Source: Dactylosporangium vinaceum (GTDB lineage: Bacteria > Actinomycetota > Actinomycetes > Mycobacteriales > Micromonosporaceae). Taken from it: 64,000 nt of DNA. The position numbers and the translations under genes are program-made. The notes beneath the pieces are model-generated. The model made no database searches. It was not told where the DNA came from and worked only from the letters and a program-made list of their open reading frames with translations. This document shows, piece after piece, positions 16,969-25,161 of this stretch; positions within the stretch are counted from its first letter, which is position 1; each line of letters opens with the position of its first letter. The stretch spans positions 6,262,001 to 6,326,000 of the forward strand of contig NZ_CP061913.1 of assembly GCF_019904175.1 (NCBI RefSeq). The letters run 5' to 3'.

Positions 16969-17630
16969 CGGTACTCCACCTCCGGCCGGCCCGCGTTGCC
17001 GTAGCGCAGGTGGCGGGCGGCCGCGCCGCGCTCGGCCAGGTACTCCAGGTAGCGGCGGGCGGTGACGCGGGACGCGTGCAGTGACAGGGCGACCTCCGCC
17101 GCGGACAGGCCGCCCGCCGCGGCGCGGATCAGGTCGGCGACGGCCGAGAGGGACTCGGGGCTCATGCCCTTGGGCAGGTGGGTCGGGGACTGGCCGCGCA
17201 GGGTGGCCAGCAGGACGTCGACCTCGTTCTGGTCGGCGACGGACTCGGCGCGGTCCAGTTGTGAGCGATATTGACGGTACCGCTCCAGCTTGTCCCGCAG
17301 CGCTGGAAACGCGAAGGGCTTCAGCAGGTAGTGCACGATCCCCTGCGAGACGGCGGCGCGCACGACGTCCAGGTCGCGGGCGGAGGTCACCGCCATCACG
17401 TCGGCCGGGTGGCCCGCGGCGCGCATGGCCCGCACCACGTCCATGCCGTGCATGTCGGGCAGGTTGAGGTCCAGCAGTACCAAATCGACACGCTCCTTCA
17501 CCAGCAGGCGCAGTGCCTCCGCGGCGGTGCCGGTCTTCGCGGCGACCGTGAAGCCCGGGACCCGCTCGACGTACATCGCGTGCGCGTCGGCCGCGATCGG
17601 CTCGTCCTCGACCACCAGTACCCGGATCAC
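16956..17630 (-). CDS. CitB/DcuR-type response regulator
   Basis: The 224-residue regulator has a receiver domain with VVEDEPIAADAH, phospho-acceptor Asp in DLVLLDLNLPDMHGMDVV (near residue 54), a TSARD switch and LLKPFAFPALRDKL. It has a C-terminal helix-turn-helix (MSPESLSAVADLIRAAAGGLSAAEVALSLHASRVTARRYLEYLAERG). This is the CitB/DcuR/MalR class. GTG 17630 overlaps the kinase TGA (GTGA). With the CitA-like kinase and the divergent DctA gene it should control uptake of C4-dicarboxylates or citrate-like acids. Confidence 0.93.
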   Translation of the reverse strand: MIRVLVVEDEPIAADAHAMYVERVPGFTVAAKTGTAAEALRLLVKERVDLVLLDLNLPDMHGMDVVRAMRAAGHPADVMAVTSARDLDVVRAAVSQGIVHYLLKPFAFPALRDKLERYRQYRSQLDRAESVADQNEVDVLLATLRGQSPTHLPKGMSPESLSAVADLIRAAAGGLSAAEVALSLHASRVTARRYLEYLAERGAAARHLRYGNAGRPEVEYRWIP

Positions 17631-19180
17631 GCCGGTACTCCCACAGCCACCCGGACCGTGAACGCCGACCCGTCCACCTCGATGTCGCCGCCGTGGCGGT
17701 GCACCGCCTGCCCGACGAGGGCCAGGCCGAGGCCCCGGCCGGTCGGGGCTGTCGCGTGGGCGGCGCCCTTGGTGGACCAGCCGCGCTCGAAGGCGCGGCT
17801 GACGTCGGCCGGGTCGAGGCCGGGGCCGCTGTCGGTGACGCGCAGGGTCAGGGAGCCGCCGTGCCGGACCGCCGAGAAGGACACCCGGCGCGGGGGCGGG
17901 GCGGCGACGGCGGCGTCGATCGCGTTGTCGAGCAGGTTGCCGACGATGGTGACGAGGTCGCCGGGCGGGAGGGCGGCCTCGGGCACCTCGGCGTCCGGGG
18001 CGACCTCGAGCTCGACGCCGCGCTCGGCCGCCTGGGCCGCCTTGCCCAGCAGCAGCGCGGCCAGGACCGGCTCCCGCACGGCGCCGACGACCCGGTCGGT
18101 GAGGCGCTGGGCGACGGCCAGCTCGGCGCCGGCGAACTCGATCGCCTCGGCGGTGCGGCCGAGCTCGATGAGCGACAGGACGGTGTGCAGGCGGTTGGCG
18201 GCCTCGTGGGCCTGGGCCCGCAGCGACTCGGTGAAGCCGCGGACCGAGTCGAGCTCGCCGGTCAGGGCCTGCAGGTCGGTGTGGTCGCGCAGGGTGACGA
18301 CCATCCCGGCCCCGGCCGGCGCCTGGTTGACGACGAGGACCCGGTCGCCGGCGAGGTGGATCTCGTCGGTGCGCGGCACCCCTTCGGCCAGCACACCGAG
18401 CAGGCCCTCGGCACCGATCGGGCGGCCCAGGGCCGACTCGTCGAGGCCGAGCAGGCGGCGGGCCTCGTCGTTGGCGAGCAGCAGGCGGCCCTGGCGGTCG
18501 AGCAGCAGCAGGCCCTCGCGGACGGCGTGCAGGACGGCGTCGTAGAACTCGTACATCCGGGCCAGCTGCGCCGGGCCGAGGTCGTGGGTCTGGCGGCGCA
18601 CCCAGCGGCTGACCAGCCAGGAGCCGGCCCCGGCCAGGAGCAGGGCCAGGGCGGCGGTGACGAGCAGCGACGGGATGCGGGCGCGGACCTGCTGGGCGAC
18701 GGACGTGAGCCGGATGCCCACGGACACCAGGCCGACGACCCGCTCGCCGTCGCGCACCGGCACGACGGCCCGCATCGAGGCGCCGAGGGTGCCGGTGTAG
18801 GTCTCGGTGAGCGAGCGGCCGGCGACCGCGTCGTCGATGTTGCCGAGGAAGTGCCCGCCGATCTGGCGCGGATCCGGGTGGGTGTACCGGATGCCACCCG
18901 TGGTCATGACGACGACGAAGTCGGTCTCGGCGTCGCGGTTGAGGCGGTCGGCGAGCGGCTGCAGGACGGCTGTCGGGTCGGGGGCGGCGAGCCCGTCGCG
19001 CACCGACGGGGAGTCGGCGACGGTCCAGGCGATGCCGAGGACCTTCTGCCGGGCCGCGTCGAGGCTGGCCCGGTCGGCCTGGACGTAGGCGCCGGCGAGG
19101 GTCCCGGTGACGAGGACGGTGATGACCGTCAGCTGGAGGCCGAGCAGCTGCTGGGCCAGGCTCCAACGCCGTGGTGACAT
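17627..19180 (-). CDS. CitA/DcuS-type sensor histidine kinase
   Basis: The 517-residue kinase has TM1 near residues 8-30 and a periplasmic PDC/sCache domain (about 31-170). That domain holds the carboxylate-sensor features TGGIRYTHPDPRQIGGHFLGNIDDAVAGRS and T.TGTLG.S.RA.VPV. TM2 follows (LLVTAALALLLAGAGSWLVSRWV), then a PAS domain (about 205-300). The SPOB_a-type H box is QAHEAANRLHTVLSLIELG, and the HATPase has GNLLDNAIDA, DSGPGLD and GRGLGLALV. ATG 19180 was chosen because it starts right before TM1, at a repeated ATGTACGCA. It diverges from the dctA-like gene, its presumed target. Confidence 0.93.
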   Translation of the reverse strand: MSPRRWSLAQQLLGLQLTVITVLVTGTLAGAYVQADRASLDAARQKVLGIAWTVADSPSVRDGLAAPDPTAVLQPLADRLNRDAETDFVVVMTTGGIRYTHPDPRQIGGHFLGNIDDAVAGRSLTETYTGTLGASMRAVVPVRDGERVVGLVSVGIRLTSVAQQVRARIPSLLVTAALALLLAGAGSWLVSRWVRRQTHDLGPAQLARMYEFYDAVLHAVREGLLLLDRQGRLLLANDEARRLLGLDESALGRPIGAEGLLGVLAEGVPRTDEIHLAGDRVLVVNQAPAGAGMVVTLRDHTDLQALTGELDSVRGFTESLRAQAHEAANRLHTVLSLIELGRTAEAIEFAGAELAVAQRLTDRVVGAVREPVLAALLLGKAAQAAERGVELEVAPDAEVPEAALPPGDLVTIVGNLLDNAIDAAVAAPPPRRVSFSAVRHGGSLTLRVTDSGPGLDPADVSRAFERGWSTKGAAHATAPTGRGLGLALVGQAVHRHGGDIEVDGSAFTVRVAVGVPA

Positions 19181-19213
19181 GTACGCAATGTACGCAACAG
19201 TGACCGGGGTCAC
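19181..19213. promoter_or_regulatory. Divergent control region: direct repeat and palindrome
   Basis: The 54-bp spacer between kinase and symporter genes holds ATGTACGCA twice in tandem (from 19180 and 19189) and a perfect palindrome GTGACCGGGGTCAC at 19200-19213. Either could bind the CitB-type regulator. The palindrome lies 21 bp before the symporter start. Confidence 0.55.
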
Positions 19214-19234
19214 TCAAACGAGAACGCTTGCGGT

Positions 19235-20629
19235 ATGACACCCCCGCAGAACGCGACCGCCGCCGCCCCCGCCCGACGGCGCGACCGTACACACCTGCTG
19301 TACCTGGCCGTGATCGTCGCGGTCATCCTGGGCGCCGCGTTCGGCCTGCTCTGGCCGAAGACGGCCCTGGAGATGAAGCCGCTGGGGACCGGCTTCGTCA
19401 ACCTGATCAAGATGATGATCAGCCCGATCATCTTCTGCACGATCGTGCTCGGCATCGGCTCGGTGCGCCAGGTCGCCCGGGTCGGCAAGGTCGGCGGCCT
19501 GGCCCTCGGATACTTCCTGGTCATGTCGACGGTCGCGCTCGCGGTCGGCCTGGTCGTCGGCAACATCCTGCAGCCCGGCTCCAACCTGCACCTGACCGAC
19601 GCGGCGAAGGCGGCGGCCGAGAAGTCGGCGGCCAGCGGCTCCGGGTCGACGACCGACTTCCTGCTCGGGATCATCCCGACCAGCTTCTTCTCCGCGCTGA
19701 CGTCCGGCGAGGTCCTGGAGGCGCTGCTGGTGGCGCTGCTCACCGGCTTCGCGCTGCACTCGATCGGCCCGGCCGGGCAGAGGATCGTCACCGGGATCGG
19801 CTACGTGCAGAAGCTGGTGTTCCGGGTCCTCGCCATGATCATGTGGCTGGCCCCGATCGGCGCGTTCGGCGCCATCGCCGCGGTCGTCGGCGCCGGCGGC
19901 TGGGCCGCGATCGAGAGCCTGCTGCAGATCATGGCCGGCTTCTACCTGACCTGCGCCATCTTCGTGTTCGTCGTGCTGGGCGTCCTGCTGCGCGCGGTGG
20001 CCGGGATCAACATCCTGCTGCTGCTGAAGTACCTCGCCCGGGAGTTCCTGCTGATCCTGGGCACGTCGTCGTCGGAGTCGGCGCTGCCCCGGCTGATCGC
20101 GAAGATGGAGCACGCCGGCGTGTCCCGCACGGTGGTCGGCCTCACGGTCCCGACGGGGTACTCCTTCAACCTCGACGGCACCGCCATCTACCTGACGATG
20201 GCCTCTCTGTTCATCGCCGACGCGCTCGGCCGGCCCCTGAGCATCGGCCAGCAGATCTCGCTCCTGCTGTTCATGATCATCGCGTCGAAGGGCGCGGCCG
20301 GGGTCACCGGCGCCGGCCTGTCCACCCTCGCCGGCGGCCTGCAGGCACACCGCCCCGAGCTCGTCGACGGCGTCGGGCTCATCGTCGGCATCGACCGGTT
20401 CATGTCCGAGGCCCGGGCCCTGACCAACTTCGCCGGCAACGCGGTGGCGACGGTCCTCGTCGGCAAGTGGACCGGCGACTTCGACAGGCAGCGCTGCGAC
20501 GAGGTCCTCGCCGGCCGGCTGCCGTTCGACGAGACCACCATGGTCGACGACCACGACCACGGCCCGGGCGCCGAGCCCGCCGAGACGCCGGAGCCGGCCG
20601 TCCCGCACCAGCCGACACCGGCCGCCTGA
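19235..20629 (+). CDS. dctA: C4-dicarboxylate:cation symporter (DctA family)
   Basis: The 464-residue inner-membrane symporter of the DAACS family imports succinate, fumarate and malate with H+ or Na+. It shows eight TM helices plus the re-entrant loops with family motifs: MMISPIIFCTIVLGI, the serine-rich GTSSSESALPRLIAKME, the NLDGTAIY motif (PTGYSFNLDGTAIYLTMASLFIADA) and the final NFAGNAVATVLVGKW. The C-terminus is cytosolic and His/Asp-rich (DDHDHGPG). Length matches the family (420-460). It is divergent from the CitA-like two-component system, as in DcuSR/DctA systems. With the glyoxylate shunt at 1.4-4.3 kb it supports growth on organic acids. Confidence 0.94.
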   Translation: MTPPQNATAAAPARRRDRTHLLYLAVIVAVILGAAFGLLWPKTALEMKPLGTGFVNLIKMMISPIIFCTIVLGIGSVRQVARVGKVGGLALGYFLVMSTVALAVGLVVGNILQPGSNLHLTDAAKAAAEKSAASGSGSTTDFLLGIIPTSFFSALTSGEVLEALLVALLTGFALHSIGPAGQRIVTGIGYVQKLVFRVLAMIMWLAPIGAFGAIAAVVGAGGWAAIESLLQIMAGFYLTCAIFVFVVLGVLLRAVAGINILLLLKYLAREFLLILGTSSSESALPRLIAKMEHAGVSRTVVGLTVPTGYSFNLDGTAIYLTMASLFIADALGRPLSIGQQISLLLFMIIASKGAAGVTGAGLSTLAGGLQAHRPELVDGVGLIVGIDRFMSEARALTNFAGNAVATVLVGKWTGDFDRQRCDEVLAGRLPFDETTMVDDHDHGPGAEPAETPEPAVPHQPTPAA

Positions 20630-20650
20630 GCCACCCGCGCCGCCGGCAAT

Positions 20651-20671
20651 TCCCTATTATTCCTATAGGGA
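20651..20671. promoter_or_regulatory. Inverted repeat upstream of the sulfonate operon
   Basis: TCCCTAT and ATAGGGA (7-bp arms, 7-base centre) stand 38 bp before the permease start. GTTGACC follows directly. A related TTCCCTAT...CTAGGAAATTG sequence lies before the flavin reductase gene at 39639. The pair may mark a common sulfur-starvation signal. Confidence 0.5.
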
Positions 20672-20708
20672 GTTGACCGGCGGCGCCCCTATTGTCTACC
20701 GTCTCGGC

Positions 20709-21521
20709 ATGAATTTGCCCGCGACCGCCGAGCGCGCACCCGGCACCGCATCGCGCCCCCGGCGCCGGGCCTGGGGCCTGCGGCTGGCCGCCCTGGCCGG
20801 GCTCGCCGTGCTGTGGCAGCTCACGGCCACCGTCATGGACAATCCGGCGTTCATCCCGGCCCCGGCCGCGGTCTGGCACCGGCTCGTCCAGACGTCGACC
20901 GACGGCTACAGCGGGTACACCCTCATCGAGCACCTCGGCGTCAGCCTGCGCCGGATCCTCATCGGCTCGGCCATCGGCGTCGCCGGCGGCCTGCTCGTCG
21001 GCGTCGTGATGGGCACCGTCGCCTGGGTGCGGGTCGTCACCGAGCCGGTCGTCACGTTCGTGCGGGCGCTGCCGCCGCTGGCGTACTTCAGCCTGTTCAT
21101 CATCTGGTTCGGCATCGACGAGACGCCGAAGCTGTGGCTGCTGTCGATCGCCGCGCTGCCGCCCGTCGCCGTGGCCACCGCGTCCGCCGTCGGCTCCGCC
21201 CCCACCGCCCTGGTCGAGGCGGTCCGCGCGCTCGGCGCCGGCCGCTGGGAGTCGATCCGCGACGTGGTGCTGCCCAGCGCGCTGCCGGAGATCTTCACCG
21301 GCATCCGGCTGGCCGTCGGCATCGCCTACTCCTCCGTGGTGGCGGCCGAGACCATCAACGGCGTCCCGGGCATCGGCGGCATGGTCCGCGACGCCCAGCG
21401 GTACTCCCAGACCGACGTCGTCGTCCTCGGCCTCTTCGCCATCGGCCTCTCCGGGCTCGCCATCGACGCCGGGCTCCGCCTGATCGAACAGCGCCTCATT
21501 CCGTGGCGCGGTCGCTCCTGA
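20709..21521 (+). CDS. Sulfonate/taurine-type ABC transporter permease
   Basis: The 270-residue membrane protein of the TauC/SsuC/NrtB class has an N-terminal TM at residues 18-35, about six helices in total, and the cytoplasmic EAA loop EAVRALGAGRWESIRDVVLPSALPEIFTGIRLAVGIAY (about residues 165-200). ATG 20709 gives the usual short cytosolic leader. It is the first gene of a permease-binding protein-ATPase-dioxygenase operon, so the permease should move sulfonates or a related compound. The specific solute is not shown by sequence. Confidence 0.9.
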   Translation: MNLPATAERAPGTASRPRRRAWGLRLAALAGLAVLWQLTATVMDNPAFIPAPAAVWHRLVQTSTDGYSGYTLIEHLGVSLRRILIGSAIGVAGGLLVGVVMGTVAWVRVVTEPVVTFVRALPPLAYFSLFIIWFGIDETPKLWLLSIAALPPVAVATASAVGSAPTALVEAVRALGAGRWESIRDVVLPSALPEIFTGIRLAVGIAYSSVVAAETINGVPGIGGMVRDAQRYSQTDVVVLGLFAIGLSGLAIDAGLRLIEQRLIPWRGRS

Positions 21522-21535
21522 GAAGGAATCCCCCC

Positions 21536-22561
21536 TTGAAGAAGTTCCTCGCACTGGCCACCGCGGCCGTCCTGACGCTCACCGCCTGCGGCAACGGCGC
21601 GGCCGCCGGCAACAAGGACGCCTCCCGCAAGACCATCCGGCTGGCGTACCAGGCATTCCCGTCCGGCGACCTGATCGTCAAGAACCAGGGCCTGCTCGAG
21701 AAGGCGCTGCCCGACTACACGATCACGTGGACCAAGTTCGACTCCGGAGCCAGCATCAACACCGCGTTCGTCGCCGGCAGCATCGACATCGCGGCCATCG
21801 GCTCCAGCCCTGTCGCACGCGGGCTGTCGGCCCCGCTGAACATCCCGTACCAGGTCGCGTTCGTCCTCGACGTGGCCGGCGACAACGAGGCACTCGTCGC
21901 CCGCAACGGCACCAACATCTCGTCGGTCGCCGACCTGCGCGGGCACAAGGTGGCCACGCCGTTCGCGTCCACCGCGCACTACAGCCTCCTCGCCGCGCTC
22001 AACCAGGCCGGCGTCAAGGAGTCGGAGCTGACGATCGTCGACCTCGAGCCGCAGGACATCCAGGCCGCCTGGGCCCGCGGTGACCTCGACGCCGCCTACA
22101 CCTGGCTGCCGTCGCTCGACGAGCTCAAGAAGACCGGCAAGGTGCTCATCTCCAGCCGGCAGCTGGCCACCGCGGGCAAGCCGACCCTCGACCTCGGCGT
22201 CGTGTCGGCCGCGTTCGCCAACGCCCACCCCGACGCCGTCGACGCCTGGCGCAAGGCCGAGGCGAAGGCCCTCGACATCATCGCCCAGCAGCCCGACGCC
22301 GCCGCCGAGGCGGTCGGCAAGGAGCTCAACATCTCCGCCGCCGACGCCAAGCATCAGCTGAGCCAGGGCGTGTTCCTCAAACCCTCCGAGTTGTACTCGC
22401 AGGAGTGGCTCGGCACCGACGGCAACGTCGGGGATCTGGCGAAGAACCTGCTCGCGGCGGCCCAGTTCCTGAAGGCGCAGAACAAGATCGACGCGGTCCC
22501 GGACGCCTCCGCCGTCGAGAAGGCCATCTACACCAGGGGCCTGCCCGGTGTCCTCTCCTGA
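21536..22561 (+). CDS. Sulfonate/taurine-type ABC substrate-binding lipoprotein
   Basis: The 341-residue extracellular solute-binding lipoprotein has a signal with lipobox LTAC (Cys near residue 18: ALATAAVLTLTACGN). A TauA/SsuA-like bilobal domain follows (TIRLAYQAFPSGDLIVKNQGLLEKALPDYTITWTKFDSGASINTAFVAGSIDIAAIGSSP...DIQAAWARGDLDAAYTW). TTG 21536 was taken as the start because AGAAGGAAT lies 7-14 bases upstream and the protein then opens with the positive signal residues LKK. It overlaps the ATPase gene by 14 bases. Confidence 0.92.
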   Translation: MKKFLALATAAVLTLTACGNGAAAGNKDASRKTIRLAYQAFPSGDLIVKNQGLLEKALPDYTITWTKFDSGASINTAFVAGSIDIAAIGSSPVARGLSAPLNIPYQVAFVLDVAGDNEALVARNGTNISSVADLRGHKVATPFASTAHYSLLAALNQAGVKESELTIVDLEPQDIQAAWARGDLDAAYTWLPSLDELKKTGKVLISSRQLATAGKPTLDLGVVSAAFANAHPDAVDAWRKAEAKALDIIAQQPDAAAEAVGKELNISAADAKHQLSQGVFLKPSELYSQEWLGTDGNVGDLAKNLLAAAQFLKAQNKIDAVPDASAVEKAIYTRGLPGVLS

Positions 22562-23297
22562 GCCCGCCGTCGACATCGAGGACGTCGAGCACCGCTACGG
22601 GGCGGTGACGGCGCTCGGCCCGGTGCGCCTCACCGTCCCGGCCGGGCAGTTCCTGGTGCTGGTCGGGGCGTCGGGCTGCGGGAAGAGCACGCTGCTGCGC
22701 CTCATCGCCGGGTTCGAGCAGCCAAGCGCCGGACGCGTGCGGGTGAACGGGGCGCAGCCGGTGCCCGGGCGCGGGGCGGGCCTGGTCTTCCAGGCACCCC
22801 GGCTGCTGCCGTGGAAGACCGTCGGCGGCAACGTCGAGCTGGCGCTGCGCTACGCCGGCGTGCCCCGCGAGGACCGCCCGGCCCGCGTCGGCGAGCTGCT
22901 GGAGCGGGTGGGGCTGCCCGACGTCGCGAACCGGCGGACCTGGCAGATCTCGGGTGGCCAGCAGCAACGGGTGGCGCTGGCGCGGGCTCTGGCGGTACCG
23001 AATCCGCTGCTGCTGCTCGACGAACCGTTCGCCGCGTTGGACGCGCTGACCCGCGAGCGACTGCAGGAGGACCTGCGCCAGGTTTCCGCCGCGAGCGGGC
23101 GCACGTGCATCTTCGTCACCCACAGCGTCGACGAGGCGGTGTTCCTGGGCAGCCGGGTCGTCGTGCTGACGCAACGGCCGGGGCGCGTCGCGCTCGACGT
23201 GCCGATCGACCTGCCCCGGGCCGGCGTCGACGCCGAGGAGCTGCGCCGGGCACCCGAGTTCACCGCATACCGCGCCGAGGTCAGGAGCACTGTATGA
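22548..23297 (+). CDS. Sulfonate/taurine-type ABC transporter ATP-binding protein
   Basis: The 249-residue ATPase has Walker A GASGCGKST (near residue 38), Q-loop LVFQAPRLLPWKTV, signature ISGGQQQRVALARAL, Walker B LLLLDEPFAALDA and H-loop FVTHSVDEAVFLGSRVVVLT. This TauB/SsuB pattern is near-canonical. GTG 22548 lies inside the end of the binding-protein gene, and its stop overlaps the TauD-like start (ATGA). The whole cassette is thus one translationally linked unit. Confidence 0.93.
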   Translation: MSSPEPAVDIEDVEHRYGAVTALGPVRLTVPAGQFLVLVGASGCGKSTLLRLIAGFEQPSAGRVRVNGAQPVPGRGAGLVFQAPRLLPWKTVGGNVELALRYAGVPREDRPARVGELLERVGLPDVANRRTWQISGGQQQRVALARALAVPNPLLLLDEPFAALDALTRERLQEDLRQVSAASGRTCIFVTHSVDEAVFLGSRVVVLTQRPGRVALDVPIDLPRAGVDAEELRRAPEFTAYRAEVRSTV

Positions 23298-24133
23298 AAC
23301 TGGAGCCACTCGGGCCGCGCTTCGCCGCCGAGGTCCACGACATCGACCTCGACCGGGCGAGCGACGAGACGATCGCCGAGGTGCGGGCGGCGCTCGTCGA
23401 GCACAAGGTGCTGTTCTTCCGCGACCAGCCGCTCGACGACGACGGGCACGTGCGCCTCGGGCGGCGCCTCGGCGAGCTCACCGCCTCGCACCCGGTGGTC
23501 GGCGGCGTCGACGAGGCCCACCCCGAGGTGTACGCGCTGGACAGCAGCGACGGCGGCTTCGCCGACGTGTGGCACACCGACGTGACATTCGTGCGCCGCC
23601 CGCCGCTCGGCTCGATCCTGCGCGCGGTCACGCTGCCCGCGACCGGCGGCGACACGAACTGGGCGGACAGCCAGCTCGCCTACGAGTCGCTGTCGGCGCC
23701 GGTGCGGCGGCTGGCCGATCAGCTCGTCGCGGTCCACGACGGCAACCGCGAGTTCGGCTACTACCTGGCCCAGCGCCGCGGCGGGCGGGGCAACGAGTGG
23801 GACGGCGAGGTGGTCACCCGCCTCGACCCGGTCGAGCACCCCGTCGTGCGGGTGCACCCGGAGACCGGGCGGCGCGGGCTGTTCGTCAACCCGGGCTTCA
23901 CCTCCCACATCGTGGGCGTCTCGGAGGCGGAGAGCCGCGGGATCCTCGACCTGCTCTACGCCCACCTGACCAAGCCCGAACACATCGTGCGGCACCGCTG
24001 GCGGGCCGGTGACGTGGCGATGTGGGACAACCGCAGCACCGCCCACTACGCCAACCGGGACTACGGAAGTGAGCGGCGGGTCATGCACCGCATTACACTC
24101 CGGGGTGATATCCCGATTGGTCCGATCGGATAA
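23294..24133 (+). CDS. tauD: TauD/TfdA-family Fe(II)/2-oxoglutarate dioxygenase
   Basis: The 279-residue cytosolic oxygenase has the facial triad: HxD in WHTDVTF (about residues 93-95) and the distal His in TAHYANRDYGSERRVMHRITLRGD (His near 264, with the Arg that binds 2-oxoglutarate). N-terminal LGPRFAAEVHDIDL matches TauD. TauD turns taurine plus 2-oxoglutarate and O2 into sulfite and aminoacetaldehyde. TfdA and alkylsulfatase relatives share the same fold, so the substrate (taurine, other sulfonate, or sulfate ester) is open. The ABC cassette it is coupled to favours a sulfonate. It ends 11 bases before the sulfotransferase gene. Confidence 0.88.
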   Translation: MKLEPLGPRFAAEVHDIDLDRASDETIAEVRAALVEHKVLFFRDQPLDDDGHVRLGRRLGELTASHPVVGGVDEAHPEVYALDSSDGGFADVWHTDVTFVRRPPLGSILRAVTLPATGGDTNWADSQLAYESLSAPVRRLADQLVAVHDGNREFGYYLAQRRGGRGNEWDGEVVTRLDPVEHPVVRVHPETGRRGLFVNPGFTSHIVGVSEAESRGILDLLYAHLTKPEHIVRHRWRAGDVAMWDNRSTAHYANRDYGSERRVMHRITLRGDIPIGPIG

Positions 24134-24144
24134 GGGGAATAGCT

Positions 24145-25086
24145 GTGGCGATGGCCCGGCCCGACTTCCTGATCGCCGGGGTGCCCAAGGCCGGCACCTC
24201 GGCACTGCACGCCGCACTGGCACCGCACCCGCAGCTGTACCTCTCCGCGGTCAAGGAGCCCAAGTTCTTCCTGACCGACGGGCCCCCGCCGCGCCACGGC
24301 GGCCCCGGCGACGTGCAGACCTACCAGGAGCACGTGTGGCGGCGCGAGGACTACGAGGCCCTGTTCGCCCCGGCCCCGCCCGGCGCGCTGACGGGTGAGG
24401 CGACCCCGTTCTACCTGCACGACCTGGACGCGCACGAGCGCATCGCCAAGCTGCTGCCGGACGTCCGCCTGATCCTCGTCCTGCGCGACCCCGTCGACCG
24501 GGCCCACTCCAACTGGGCCCACCTGTTCGGCGCCGGCCTGGAGCCGGAGGCCGACTTCCTGCGGGCGGTCGAGCTCGAGCAGCGCCGCAAGGCGGCCGGC
24601 TGGGCCCCGTTCTGGCACTACACGGACCTGGGGCGCTACGGCAGCCAGCTCGAGCACCTCCTGCGCCACGTCCCGCGCGAACGGGTGCTGCTCCTGCGCT
24701 ACCGCGACCTGCGCGACGACCCCGCCGGCACCCTCGACCGGGTGTGCGCGTTCCTCGGGGTCGAGACCGGCCGGCTGCGCGCGGCGCCGCCGGACAACGT
24801 CCGGCCGTTCGTGGCCGACACGCCGGCGAATGCGGCAATCCGTCTCGCGCTGCGCACCGGCGGGCGCATCGGCCACCGCTTCCCCCGGCCGGTGCGCAAG
24901 GTGTTCCGCACGCCGCTGCTCAACCTGCTGCATCGCGGGCACCAGTCGCGTCCGTTCGTGACACCGGCGCAACGCGCGGCCCTGCTGCCTCGTTTCGCCG
25001 ATGAGATCCGCAAGCTCGAAGACGTGAGCGGGGAGTCCTACGCCGACTGGCTCAGCCTCGAGCACGCCAGCCGCTACCGGCCCTAG
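24145..25086 (+). CDS. Sulfotransferase-fold protein
   Basis: The 313-residue protein belongs to the PAPS-dependent sulfotransferase family. The 5'-phosphosulfate loop is FLIAGVPKAGTSALHAAL (near residue 10), followed by PKFFLTD. The 3'-phosphate motif is LILVLRDPVDRAHSNW (near residue 115), with YGSQLEHLLRHVPRERVLLLRYRDLRDDPAGTLDRVCAFLGV downstream. Such enzymes move sulfate from PAPS to carbohydrates or other hydroxyls. Here it is the last gene of a sulfonate-scavenging operon, which is unusual because it consumes activated sulfate. The GTG start at 24145 has AAGGGGAA 5-12 bases upstream. ATG 24151 is an alternative. Confidence 0.85.
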   Translation: MAMARPDFLIAGVPKAGTSALHAALAPHPQLYLSAVKEPKFFLTDGPPPRHGGPGDVQTYQEHVWRREDYEALFAPAPPGALTGEATPFYLHDLDAHERIAKLLPDVRLILVLRDPVDRAHSNWAHLFGAGLEPEADFLRAVELEQRRKAAGWAPFWHYTDLGRYGSQLEHLLRHVPRERVLLLRYRDLRDDPAGTLDRVCAFLGVETGRLRAAPPDNVRPFVADTPANAAIRLALRTGGRIGHRFPRPVRKVFRTPLLNLLHRGHQSRPFVTPAQRAALLPRFADEIRKLEDVSGESYADWLSLEHASRYRP

Positions 25087-25161
25087 CCCGCAGCGGCCGG
25101 CCGGGTTAGCTTCGACCGCGTCAGCCTCAAGCCATCGACCGTCGCTCCGAGAGGAACCACC

